Origin: Chitinophaga vietnamensis | Lineage (GTDB): Bacteria; Bacteroidota; Bacteroidia; Chitinophagales; Chitinophagaceae | DNA: 64,000 nt | Direction of reading: 5' to 3' | Assembly (NCBI RefSeq): GCF_902167635.1 | Contig: NZ_CABHMS010000003.1 | Location: 496,001-560,000, forward strand | Shown here: positions 35,362 through 43,629 of the stretch, piece after piece | How the letters are laid out: each line of letters begins with the position of its first letter | Numbering within the stretch: the stretch's first letter is position 1 | Notes under the pieces: model-generated | Told to the model about the DNA's origin: nothing | Seen by the model: only the letters and a program-made list of their open reading frames with translations | Databases searched by the model: none | Position numbers and translations under genes: made by a program

Positions 35362-36618
35362 ATGCCTTATTTATTTACATCTGAATCGGTTTCAGAAGGA
35401 CATCCTGATAAAGTAGCAGATCAGATATCAGACGCGTTGATTGATCATTTCCTGGCATACGACCCAACCTCTAAAGTAGCTTGTGAAACACTGGTAACCA
35501 CCGGTCAGGTGGTGCTGGCAGGTGAGGTGAAATCTGAGGCATATCTGGATGTACAGGATATTGCCCGTGAGGTAATCCGCAAGATCGGGTATACCAAGAG
35601 CGAATACATGTTCGAGGCAAACTCCTGTGGTATCCTGTCTGCTATCCATGAGCAATCACCTGATATCAACCAGGGTGTTGACCGTAAATCTCCGGAAGAG
35701 CAGGGCGCTGGCGACCAGGGTATGATGTTTGGTTATGCTACCCGCGAAACTGAGAACTATATGCCGCTGGCACTGGACCTGGCACACAAGCTGCTGCTGG
35801 AACTGGCTGTACTGCGCCGCGAAAACAAAGATATCACTTACCTGCGCCCCGATGCGAAATCACAGGTAACCATCGAATATTCTGACGATAACAAGCCTTT
35901 AAGGATCGATACCATCGTGATCTCTACCCAGCACGATGATTTTGATGCAGACGATAAGATGCTCGCCAAGATCAAAGATGATATGATCAACATCCTGATC
36001 CCGCGCGTAAAAGCACAGCTGAAACCTGAACTGCAAAAACTGTTCGAAGGTTTCGATATCCAGCATCATATCAACCCGACCGGTAAATTCGTGATCGGTG
36101 GCCCGCACGGCGATACCGGCCTTACCGGCCGCAAGATCATCGTAGATACTTACGGTGGTAAAGGTGCACACGGTGGTGGCGCTTTCTCCGGTAAAGATCC
36201 TTCCAAGGTAGACCGCTCTGCGGCTTACGCTACCCGTCATATCGCCAAAAACCTGGTAGCTGCCGGTGTTTGCGACGAAGTACTGGTTCAGGTATCTTAC
36301 GCGATCGGCGTAGCTAAGCCTTGCGGTGTTTATGTAAATACTTACGGCACTTCCAAAGTACAACTGAACGACGGCGAGATCGCGAAGAAGGTAGAAGAGA
36401 TCTTCGACCTGCGCCCTTATGCGATCGAACAGCGCCTGAAGCTGCGCAACCCGATCTACAGCGATACTGCCGCTTATGGTCACATGGGCCGCGAACCACA
36501 AACCGTTACCAAGGTTTTCAACAGAGGTAAGAAGAATGAGAAGAAGGTAGAAGTGGAACTGTTTACCTGGGAGAAACTGGACTACGTAGATAAAGTGAAA
36601 GCTGCTTTCAAATTATAA
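35362..36618 (+). CDS. metK: S-adenosylmethionine synthetase
   Basis: 418 residues. MetK makes SAM from methionine and ATP. Motifs: [21 protein letters not shown] at the N-terminus, [12 protein letters not shown], and the [20 protein letters not shown]-loop. It has an insertion relative to E. coli MetK (384 residues), as seen in other Bacteroidota. A clear terminator follows. Confidence 0.96.
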   Translation: MPYLFTSESVSEGHPDKVADQISDALIDHFLAYDPTSKVACETLVTTGQVVLAGEVKSEAYLDVQDIAREVIRKIGYTKSEYMFEANSCGILSAIHEQSPDINQGVDRKSPEEQGAGDQGMMFGYATRETENYMPLALDLAHKLLLELAVLRRENKDITYLRPDAKSQVTIEYSDDNKPLRIDTIVISTQHDDFDADDKMLAKIKDDMINILIPRVKAQLKPELQKLFEGFDIQHHINPTGKFVIGGPHGDTGLTGRKIIVDTYGGKGAHGGGAFSGKDPSKVDRSAAYATRHIAKNLVAAGVCDEVLVQVSYAIGVAKPCGVYVNTYGTSKVQLNDGEIAKKVEEIFDLRPYAIEQRLKLRNPIYSDTAAYGHMGREPQTVTKVFNRGKKNEKKVEVELFTWEKLDYVDKVKAAFKL

Positions 36619-36635
36619 GCAACTTTAGCATATTG

Positions 36636-36667
36636 AAAAGGGACCGCGATTCGCGGTCCCTTTTTTT
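36636..36667 (+). terminator. Intrinsic terminator of metK
   Basis: GGGACCGCG and CGCGGTCCC form a perfect 9-bp stem with an ATT loop, extended by A-T pairs and followed by seven T. It lies about 20 nt after the metK stop. Confidence 0.92.
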
Positions 36668-36671
36668 GTTT

Positions 36672-36697
36672 CATTTAATTGATCGATCAATTAAATG
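36672..36697. repeat. 26-bp perfect palindrome next to the esterase stop codon
   Basis: CATTTAATTGATC and its reverse complement meet without a loop. It begins 5 nt after the metK terminator and abuts the stop of the convergent esterase gene (36698-36700). It could be a 3' hairpin for that gene or a binding site. Confidence 0.7.
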
Positions 36698-37492
36698 CTA
36701 ATAATGCTTTCTGAACATGATCATCCATTCATAAATATTCATATCGCCTTCGCGATAGTCGGGCGTATAGAACTTGTAGAAACCGCCATGCCCCATGGCA
36801 TGCCTGGTAAACCTTGTCAGGCCTGGTTTGTAGTGTTTGGTGCTATCAATATAAGCCTCTGCATTCTGCAGGAATAAGGTTTCTCCGGTGCCCGCAAAAT
36901 ACCAGGCATGCACGTTGTTCTCTGCCGTTACTTTAAATTGTTTTACATGCTGCTCATCGATCGCGGAGGGCGACATGGGCACGGCAGCGGCTATACGCGG
37001 CGCCACCGCCGAATCGGTGATGGCCATCATCGAAGACCAGCCACCAGCGCTGTAGCCTGTTACATACATACGTGTGGAATCGATGGGGAATCGTTTCAAC
37101 ACATCGTTGAGGATGCAGTTGAGGCCATCGGCGGCAAAGGACCAGTTTTCCGACAAGGGCGTCATCACAATAAATTTATACAGCTTGTGATCGATGCGGT
37201 TATAGGCCTCTATCTTTTTCCCTTCTTTGATCTGCCGCAATACGCCTTCACGGAATACTTTAGTAATATCATGCCCGGCGCCGCTGCGGCCATGGAATGA
37301 GATGATCAGCGGCAACCGCGGCGCATTATAGCCCAGCGCCTCTTTAGGCAGGTAAATGATAGCGGGCGACTGATGCCCGTAAATACTATGGGTAACGATC
37401 ACTTTATGGAACTCCCCATCATTTGTTTTGCTGTAAAGTGTTTGCTGCTGTGCTAACGTGTACAGCAGTACGAAAAGTTTCATGAATGTCAT
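36698..37492 (-). CDS. Exported alpha/beta-hydrolase (esterase) of the exopolysaccharide block
   Basis: 264 residues from the ATG at 37492 (MTFMKLFVLLYTLAQQQ), which overlaps the upstream stop as ATGA. The N-terminus is a signal peptide. The fold is a PHB-depolymerase/feruloyl-esterase-like hydrolase: oxyanion region ISFHGRSGAG, nucleophile in GYSAGGWSS, and the catalytic His likely in HAMGHGGFYKF. The same HGR...GxSxGG...GHG layout is found in the giant esterase at 46216-53223. It may remove acyl groups from the polymer. Confidence 0.8.
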   Translation of the reverse strand: MTFMKLFVLLYTLAQQQTLYSKTNDGEFHKVIVTHSIYGHQSPAIIYLPKEALGYNAPRLPLIISFHGRSGAGHDITKVFREGVLRQIKEGKKIEAYNRIDHKLYKFIVMTPLSENWSFAADGLNCILNDVLKRFPIDSTRMYVTGYSAGGWSSMMAITDSAVAPRIAAAVPMSPSAIDEQHVKQFKVTAENNVHAWYFAGTGETLFLQNAEAYIDSTKHYKPGLTRFTRHAMGHGGFYKFYTPDYREGDMNIYEWMIMFRKHY

Positions 37493-38646
37493 GCTTGCTG
37501 TCGGGTTATGAGGGCAGGAGCGGCGGTGAGCTTGTCTTTCAGCTGTATAAACCATTGTTCAAACCAACGGTAACTGATATACGAAACAGCGTACACCACC
37601 AAAAAGAATACAATAAAATAGAGATATTTAAAGGGGCCTTGCTGCCTGTTGAGGAAGGGCTGCCACATCAATTCCATGATGATCCAGTGATAAAGGTACA
37701 TGCCATAAGATACCTTTCCAACGGCCACCAGCGGCCGGCTTTCGAAAAGGTGTTGCAAGGCATTGCGTAAAGGGTTCCGGTACGGCGATACCATCAGCAG
37801 CAGGAGCGCGCCTGCCAGCGGAAAGAAAAAGCAATTGTACCATACTTCCTGCCAATGGCCGCTATGCCGCATGATAAAGCCTAACTGACTGATATACGGC
37901 ACACTGGCGCTGAAGCTGTCTTTGATACTGAGATAATTGATGCCGCCCGCCAGCAATGTAGCCGCAAGGACGCCGGCGAAGAGCCAGTGGGGCCGCTTCA
38001 CACGTGCAGGCAGCTCAAAGAGATGGATGGCGGCGCCTGTAAAGAAGGCATCCAGGTTGGAAGGCGTGCTCCAAAAAACAGCATCATACACGACAGTATC
38101 GCTCTGTCCCATGTGCCGCAGGTAAAGTGAAAACAACAAACGGTACAAAGGGCCCGCTACCAGCATGGCGATGGTGAGTTTTCGTAGCTGCGATACCCTT
38201 AGTAGCAATACGGCAGGCGGAAAGAAAAGATAGAACTGTTCTTCCACGCACAAAGACCAAAAGTGGCTGTACACCGGGCTGAAAGGCACGCCATGAAAGG
38301 CGGTATAGTTATACGTGTAGGTGAGCAGCCAGGGCAGTTCCTGTTTGTAATCTGCCGGATAGCCCCATACGAGGAATATCACTACAAACAACAACAGGTA
38401 CCCATAATATAATGGGAAGATGCGCAGGGCGCGCCTGATCCAGAATTTTTTCAGCTTGGCGGCGAGGCTGTCCGGGCGCTGCTTTTCACGGAGGAGGATA
38501 CCGGAAATCAGATAGCCCGACAGCACAAAGAAGAGCGGCACGCCCACCCATCCGAAGCGGAGGATATCCCAGTGGAAGAGCATCACCCCGGAGATAGCGA
38601 TGGCCCTTACGCCGTCCAGACTGCGTATATACGGGTTATTGGTCAT
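37489..38646 (-). CDS. Acyltransferase 3 (OafA-like) membrane protein
   Basis: 385 residues from the ATG at 38646 (MTNNPYIRSLDGVRAIAI). About 10 membrane helices. Family signatures: RSLDGVRAIAISGVMLFH with the catalytic His, then FFVLSGYLISGILL and FWSLCVEEQFYLFFP. These enzymes O-acetylate (or succinylate) sugars at the inner membrane, here probably of the exopolysaccharide. Overlaps its neighbours at both ends (11 bp and 4 bp), so it is translationally coupled. Confidence 0.92.
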   Translation of the reverse strand: MTNNPYIRSLDGVRAIAISGVMLFHWDILRFGWVGVPLFFVLSGYLISGILLREKQRPDSLAAKLKKFWIRRALRIFPLYYGYLLLFVVIFLVWGYPADYKQELPWLLTYTYNYTAFHGVPFSPVYSHFWSLCVEEQFYLFFPPAVLLLRVSQLRKLTIAMLVAGPLYRLLFSLYLRHMGQSDTVVYDAVFWSTPSNLDAFFTGAAIHLFELPARVKRPHWLFAGVLAATLLAGGINYLSIKDSFSASVPYISQLGFIMRHSGHWQEVWYNCFFFPLAGALLLLMVSPYRNPLRNALQHLFESRPLVAVGKVSYGMYLYHWIIMELMWQPFLNRQQGPFKYLYFIVFFLVVYAVSYISYRWFEQWFIQLKDKLTAAPALITRQQA

Positions 38647-40306
38647 GTGCAAGGGTATTTTGAGCGAGCACCGTTTGAGGCAGTTCCTTTTTGAACTCGG
38701 CCAGCCGCTGTTGCAGCAGGGGCGCGTCTTTCGGGTCCAGTGCGTAAAAGGTGACCTTATCGCCGCCACAGATCACATTGTCGGAGATCGTCCAGCTGCC
38801 GGCTTCCGTCCATTTGCCATAGAGCGCCGGCTCATACCAGTCGTTATAGATCACGGCTATCTTCGTATGCTCCTGTTGTAAGAATTGCAAGAGCCAGGCA
38901 GCGGAATAATCGCCTTTGAGGCGGCTTTTAGCAATGGCGTTGTTGCCGAGGCCCCAGATATCGATGATGCGGCTGCCAGACAAAAAGCTCACGGCGCCTA
39001 CATCGTTGGCGGCCACAGTTACACCCGGATAGTATTTGTTGAGGAACAGCCCCATCTGGTATTGTTGCTCATAGATATTGCGGCAGGCGCGGTGCATGAA
39101 GCGGTAACCCGCGAGGGTTCTCACGATGAGCGGGCTGCAAACAAAATACACGAGCGCCAGCAGTATGATCCTGCGCGGCCATCCGAATTGCCCTATCGTG
39201 GCTTTATATACCGGCCATTGTTGATACAGTAATATGGAAGAGATGATCAGCGCGAGACCGATGAGATAGGCTTCATAGCGGAACATCCATCCCACGGCAG
39301 CCAGCCCCAGGTGCAGGATACAGCTGATGCTGAAGATCACGCCCATGATGATGGCGCCGCCGTTTCGTTTATCATCTTCCTTCGTCTTCGCTAATAATAC
39401 CAACAATGGCACGATCACGATCAACCGTACTACCGCCGTACCGGATATGGAAGGAATGCCGGCGAATAATTTTTCTTTCTGGAAAAGATTCATCATGGTA
39501 TTATTGCCATACATGAGGCGGTATACCAGTATCTCTTGCAGGCGTTGCCCCAAACCTGCGCTGCCACTGCCTTTCAGGAGCACGGAGTTGGGCAGGATCG
39601 CACCGCCATGCAACACAGACAACAACCCGAAAAGACATAGAGGAGCAATTGCTATTACGCCGATGATCACAGCGGGGCGCCATTTACGGTAGTAACACAA
39701 CAAGAGACAGGCAGTACCCAACATGAACAGTCCCTCAAAACGGGCGCTCACCATCAGGGCCGCAAAAGCGCTACAGGCAAGTATCTGGCGCGTAGTAGCT
39801 TTGGTAGCCTGGGCCAGTTCCGCTACGCTTTGCAGAAACAGCAAAGCAAACCAGAGATGCAGCACATGTTCCATACCGGTGATCACCAGCACTTGCAGCG
39901 GCAACAAAAATATCAGCAGCAGCAGTACGATGGTGCGCGCGCGGGAGGGCATGTTATATTTTTCCAGCAAGCGGTTGACAGAAAACAATAGCAGGAAAGC
40001 CGCTCCCACATTGATGAAGAGGGCTACCAGATAACTGTGCACGCCTATACGAAAAAGTAATGCCAGCAACACCGTATACAGTGGTGAAGAAGAAGCAGAG
40101 CCAAAGGCATCGGGCGTGATGCCCCAAACACCGTGCAGCCCGAAGTTTTTGGCAACGGCCATGTGAATGAAGGCATCATCCAGCGAATAACAGAACATGC
40201 CGCCGGTGAGGCGGCTGATCCGGTACCAGGAGAACAGCATCAGCAGCGTAAAAACAGCGGATGCGATATAGAACGGAGAAAGAGATCTTTGCTGTTGGTG
40301 ATTCAT
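38636..40306 (-). CDS. Polytopic membrane protein, GT-C-like, of the exopolysaccharide block
   Basis: 556 residues with about 11-12 helices and a C-terminal soluble domain (about 430-556). The first loop has YSLDDAFIHMAVAKN near residue 41, the acidic pair expected for lipid-linked-sugar GT-C enzymes. The soluble tail contains ANDVGAVSFLSGSRIIDIWGLGN, a word common in this uncharacterised group. It may add a side-chain sugar outside the inner membrane. It overlaps the acyltransferase downstream by 11 bp. Confidence 0.7.
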   Translation of the reverse strand: MNHQQQRSLSPFYIASAVFTLLMLFSWYRISRLTGGMFCYSLDDAFIHMAVAKNFGLHGVWGITPDAFGSASSSPLYTVLLALLFRIGVHSYLVALFINVGAAFLLLFSVNRLLEKYNMPSRARTIVLLLLIFLLPLQVLVITGMEHVLHLWFALLFLQSVAELAQATKATTRQILACSAFAALMVSARFEGLFMLGTACLLLCYYRKWRPAVIIGVIAIAPLCLFGLLSVLHGGAILPNSVLLKGSGSAGLGQRLQEILVYRLMYGNNTMMNLFQKEKLFAGIPSISGTAVVRLIVIVPLLVLLAKTKEDDKRNGGAIIMGVIFSISCILHLGLAAVGWMFRYEAYLIGLALIISSILLYQQWPVYKATIGQFGWPRRIILLALVYFVCSPLIVRTLAGYRFMHRACRNIYEQQYQMGLFLNKYYPGVTVAANDVGAVSFLSGSRIIDIWGLGNNAIAKSRLKGDYSAAWLLQFLQQEHTKIAVIYNDWYEPALYGKWTEAGSWTISDNVICGGDKVTFYALDPKDAPLLQQRLAEFKKELPQTVLAQNTLAHDQ

Positions 40307-40310
40307 CCGG

Positions 40311-41030
40311 TTATTGTTTCAGTAGTTGCAGCGCGGCCTCCAAAGGCATATTGATGGCGCCTTCCAGGTCTATCTTGGATTCGTTCATATTCTTGGCCAG
40401 CACTACGTTCTGTACCATTTCGGCGTTATAAACGCGGTAGGCGCTGTTGTATATTTCGATGGATACTTCGCCGGCGGAGAATTTCTTTTCCTGTGACTGG
40501 TAATTGCTGTAGGCATCTTCCAGCAGGGGCAGGTGTAGCTCAAACAATTTTTTGTTGGCGATATAGGTCTCGTACTGTTTTAATACATTCGTGCGCGCAT
40601 CGCGGAGATCCTTTTCCTTCAAGGCTTCTATCACTTCGCGGTTAGTTTTGGCGATCTTCACATTGTTGGGAGTGGTGAGCAGGTCGCCGAGAGAGATACT
40701 GAAGCCGAGGTTATATTTCGGGTAGTAGTAGTTTTGTCCGTTGATGGTGCTGCTGTTCTTCAGACTATATTCGTTAACGTTAGCGGCGGCCATGAAGTGA
40801 TTGAGCCAGGCGGCTTTGGCATTTTGTATTTCATATTTGTTGATCTTTTCTTTGGCTTTGTAGCCATCCTGGTTGGGGTTGTTGCGTGCCAGCGCTACCA
40901 GCGTTTGCTTGAAACGGGCTTCCAGTGCGGGATTGCTTTGTACAGTGGCCAGGTCGATAGAATCTTTCTGTTGTGCGCTTGCCATCAGAAAGGTGGTGAG
41001 GGATAAAACAAAAAGTAACAGCTTTTTCAT
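40311..41030 (-). CDS. Half-size TolC-like outer-membrane efflux family protein
   Basis: 239 residues with a signal peptide (cleaved after MASA). The body is mostly long helices with a short strand segment (YYYPKYNLGFSISLGDLL), as in one TolC repeat: helix, beta hairpin, helix. A normal TolC has two such repeats and about 430 residues, so this is half size. The C-terminal YNSAYRVYNAEMVQNVVLAKN matches the OEP family. It sits between the polymerase and a membrane protein in the operon, so a role in polymer export or assembly is plausible. Confidence 0.7.
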   Translation of the reverse strand: MKKLLLFVLSLTTFLMASAQQKDSIDLATVQSNPALEARFKQTLVALARNNPNQDGYKAKEKINKYEIQNAKAAWLNHFMAAANVNEYSLKNSSTINGQNYYYPKYNLGFSISLGDLLTTPNNVKIAKTNREVIEALKEKDLRDARTNVLKQYETYIANKKLFELHLPLLEDAYSNYQSQEKKFSAGEVSIEIYNSAYRVYNAEMVQNVVLAKNMNESKIDLEGAINMPLEAALQLLKQ

Positions 41031-41051
41031 ACTATCTCATTTAAAAAATAA

Positions 41052-42476
41052 TTACAGAAGATATTTTGATTTGATGGCGATACCTGCCAGCACATTCGTG
41101 AAGAAGGCTGATTCCATCAGGCCTCCGGCTTCCTGCGAGTACATAGAAACGGTAACGGCAAAGAGCATACAGGTGATGCTGATATGCAGCAGTTTGTCGA
41201 GCTCCTCTGTGGCACGGAAATAATTGCTGATGGCATAGCTGAGCAGCACGCAATAATAAATGCAGGTGAGCAGCAACATGATCCAGCCGAGTTCCAGCGC
41301 TACGCGGAGGTAGCCGCTATCGGGCGGAAAGCCTGCCAGCGGGTGTCCGGGGTTATAAGTTTTGCCTTCGCCGCCAGCCGTGAAGATGCCGCCGCCGATA
41401 GGATGCGCATAGATATAAGGTTGTATGTGATGGCGGTTCACCTCACGTACATTGAGCGAAGCATCCTGCGTACCTACAAAGGCGCTGCGCACGCGGTTGA
41501 TGGTGGCATTGCCATAGAAAGGACCAAACAACAATGCCGCGCCAAAACAACCGAATATCATGGCCGCAATAATGGCGTTACGTTTGTGCAGGTTCACCAG
41601 CAGGAATACCAGCATGCCGGCGGGCACCATCACGAAACCCGTGCGGGTGCCGGAATACGCGCAGGCCAGCAGATGCAGCAGGAGGGATATCGCCAGCCAT
41701 ATTTTTCTTTTGGGAGAAACAACGCTATTGCTGGCAGTGAGCAGTATTAAACAAAGGATCGCGCCCAGGGCCATCATCAGCCCCATCACTGCGGGGTCCG
41801 ACATGGTGGAGAAGATGCGCATATGCCCGTTGATCAATACCGTATTCAGCGCCTCCGGCGTGCGCAGGAGGAAGGCCAGTTCAAAAGGCATAAGGCCAAA
41901 CCATTCCTGTATGCAGCCATAGAAGGCCACAAAGGTGGACAGCCCCAGCCAGTAGCGGAAAAAACGCCGTACGTCGGTCATGCTGCGGAAAACCTGTATC
42001 ACCAGCACGAGGAACATGAGGTAACGTATCATCAGGCGCATATACAGCACCCAGGTTTCTTTGCTATAGCTGTTGGGATTGAACACCTGTATGATATCAT
42101 AGAGGAACTGCACATAGAGCAGCAGCATGATCGGCTCTTTGAGGAAGTTCATGCCGCTCTTTTCCCGCGGGCCTTTCCGCAGCATCAGGCCAATGATGGA
42201 GCTGCCCATCATCAGGTCGGTGGCGGCGCCTACGGGCAGGTCTTCTCCATAAACCCTCGCAAAAAAACGTACCACGATCACCGTGGTGATGGTGATATAA
42301 AATCCCAGCTGCGGACTGCGAAAGCAAAGCACGCTGAGCGCGGCGCCCAGGATACCTGCCAGCACCAGCACGCCGGATTTGAAATCCTGCGAGGATACCC
42401 AGGAAATGGCCAGCACGGCTGCTATCAGCGCCAGCGCCCAGATAATATTGGTGGTATGTTGCCTGGTGATCTGCAT
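41052..42476 (-). CDS. O-antigen ligase / Wzy-polymerase family membrane protein
   Basis: 474 residues with about 11-12 helices. A large periplasmic loop (about 330-400) carries NRHHIQPYIYAHPIGGGIFTAGG and GHPLAGFPPDSGYLRVALELG, the usual Wzy_C/WaaL landmarks. It would polymerise repeat units of the exopolysaccharide. It starts 2 nt after the stop of a 35-codon ORF. Confidence 0.86.
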   Translation of the reverse strand: MQITRQHTTNIIWALALIAAVLAISWVSSQDFKSGVLVLAGILGAALSVLCFRSPQLGFYITITTVIVVRFFARVYGEDLPVGAATDLMMGSSIIGLMLRKGPREKSGMNFLKEPIMLLLYVQFLYDIIQVFNPNSYSKETWVLYMRLMIRYLMFLVLVIQVFRSMTDVRRFFRYWLGLSTFVAFYGCIQEWFGLMPFELAFLLRTPEALNTVLINGHMRIFSTMSDPAVMGLMMALGAILCLILLTASNSVVSPKRKIWLAISLLLHLLACAYSGTRTGFVMVPAGMLVFLLVNLHKRNAIIAAMIFGCFGAALLFGPFYGNATINRVRSAFVGTQDASLNVREVNRHHIQPYIYAHPIGGGIFTAGGEGKTYNPGHPLAGFPPDSGYLRVALELGWIMLLLTCIYYCVLLSYAISNYFRATEELDKLLHISITCMLFAVTVSMYSQEAGGLMESAFFTNVLAGIAIKSKYLL

Positions 42477-42478
42477 AG

Positions 42479-42586
42479 CTACAAAAACATGATTTTTACA
42501 AACATCATCGTCATCACCAATACAAAAAAGATATTGATCAGCAGTTTGTGATATTTCGCGTTGATATTTTTACTTTCTTTCTTCAT
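42479..42586 (-). CDS. 35-residue single-helix membrane peptide in the exopolysaccharide operon
   Basis: An open frame of 35 codons from ATG at 42586 to TAG at 42479. It starts MKKESKNINAKYHK and then has a hydrophobic segment (LLINIFFVLVMTMMF) ending KIMFL: positive-inside, one membrane helix. Its ATG overlaps the stop of the acyltransferase gene (ATGA), and its stop is 2 nt from the ATG of the Wzy-like gene. This packing strongly suggests a real translated gene. I know no family for it. Confidence 0.65.
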   Translation of the reverse strand: MKKESKNINAKYHKLLINIFFVLVMTMMFVKIMFL

Positions 42587-43626
42587 ACATTAACGGTATA
42601 GGCTATACGTTTTGCTGGCAATGGCCCCTTGAACAGGAAACCCAGTTTTAACTGTATACAGGTTTTATACACCAGCACCGACAAAGGAATGGAGGTACCG
42701 ATGAGCACCAGCAGCAGCAAAGGCACATTGCTAAGCAGGTCACTCTTCAGCAGGGCATAGCGGATCATAGAAGCCAGCATCACATGCAGCAGGTAGATGT
42801 ACAGCGAATAGTGGCCGATCGCCGTTAACCAGCGCAGGACGCGGTATCTGGCCAGCCAGGCCGACAGCATCACCATAAATAAACTACCCGCCAATGCAAT
42901 CAGTGCATATAGGTAAAGGTTCATCTGCTGATGATACAGGAAGTACCATTGCGACAGCACAAACAGCGGCAGCAGCAGTAATAATCCCGCTCCTGATGCA
43001 AGCCGCTCCTGTACCTGTTCCTGCATCAGCAGCGGCGCCGCCAGGCAGCCGGCGGCGAAGAAGACGTAATGCAGGCAGATATCATAGCATGCGCTCATTT
43101 GTACTACCAGCGGCGCCAATGCCAGCAAACACAGGCCGGTAAATAATTGCAGACGATCGTTGCATTTTAGCACCACACTGGTGAAGAGGTACAGCGCTGT
43201 TACATTGAACAATGCAAACAGGTACCAGAGCTGGTCTAACGCGCGCGGCTGCACGAAAATATCCAGGTAGCTGTGCCAGCTGCGGTGCGCATTGGCATAG
43301 CGGGCAAAAACGATCTGCAAGGTGATCTGTATCACGGCCCATAACAGGTAGGGATACAATAAGGTGTTTACCTTGTTGGCCAGAAAGCCTGCGGGGCCGC
43401 GTTTGCGGAGCCCCGCCCGGAAGAACAGGCCAGACAATGCAAAGAACAAAGGCATCCGGAAACTGAACAAGGCATTGTTACCATCCACGATCCACTGCGG
43501 CACCACAAGGCCCCCATTTTGCAAGCCGAACAACATATGCCGGTACACCACCAATATGATGGCGATACCTTTGGCATAGTCGATCCAGCTCTGGCGCGCA
43601 GTGGTTATCGTGTTGGCAGTTGGCAT
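42583..43626 (-). CDS. Acyltransferase-family membrane protein (second in the locus)
   Basis: 347 residues with about 10 helices. SWIDYAKGIAIILVVYRHMLFGL carries the conserved His/Arg region in the first helix, and FSFRMPLFFALSGLFFRAGL follows, as in the acyltransferase-3 / fucose-4-O-acetylase-like group. It probably adds acetyl groups to the polymer. Starts 3 nt after the Wzc-like gene's stop; its own stop overlaps the small peptide's ATG. Confidence 0.88.
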   Translation of the reverse strand: MPTANTITTARQSWIDYAKGIAIILVVYRHMLFGLQNGGLVVPQWIVDGNNALFSFRMPLFFALSGLFFRAGLRKRGPAGFLANKVNTLLYPYLLWAVIQITLQIVFARYANAHRSWHSYLDIFVQPRALDQLWYLFALFNVTALYLFTSVVLKCNDRLQLFTGLCLLALAPLVVQMSACYDICLHYVFFAAGCLAAPLLMQEQVQERLASGAGLLLLLPLFVLSQWYFLYHQQMNLYLYALIALAGSLFMVMLSAWLARYRVLRWLTAIGHYSLYIYLLHVMLASMIRYALLKSDLLSNVPLLLLVLIGTSIPLSVLVYKTCIQLKLGFLFKGPLPAKRIAYTVNV

Positions 43627-43629
43627 GGG

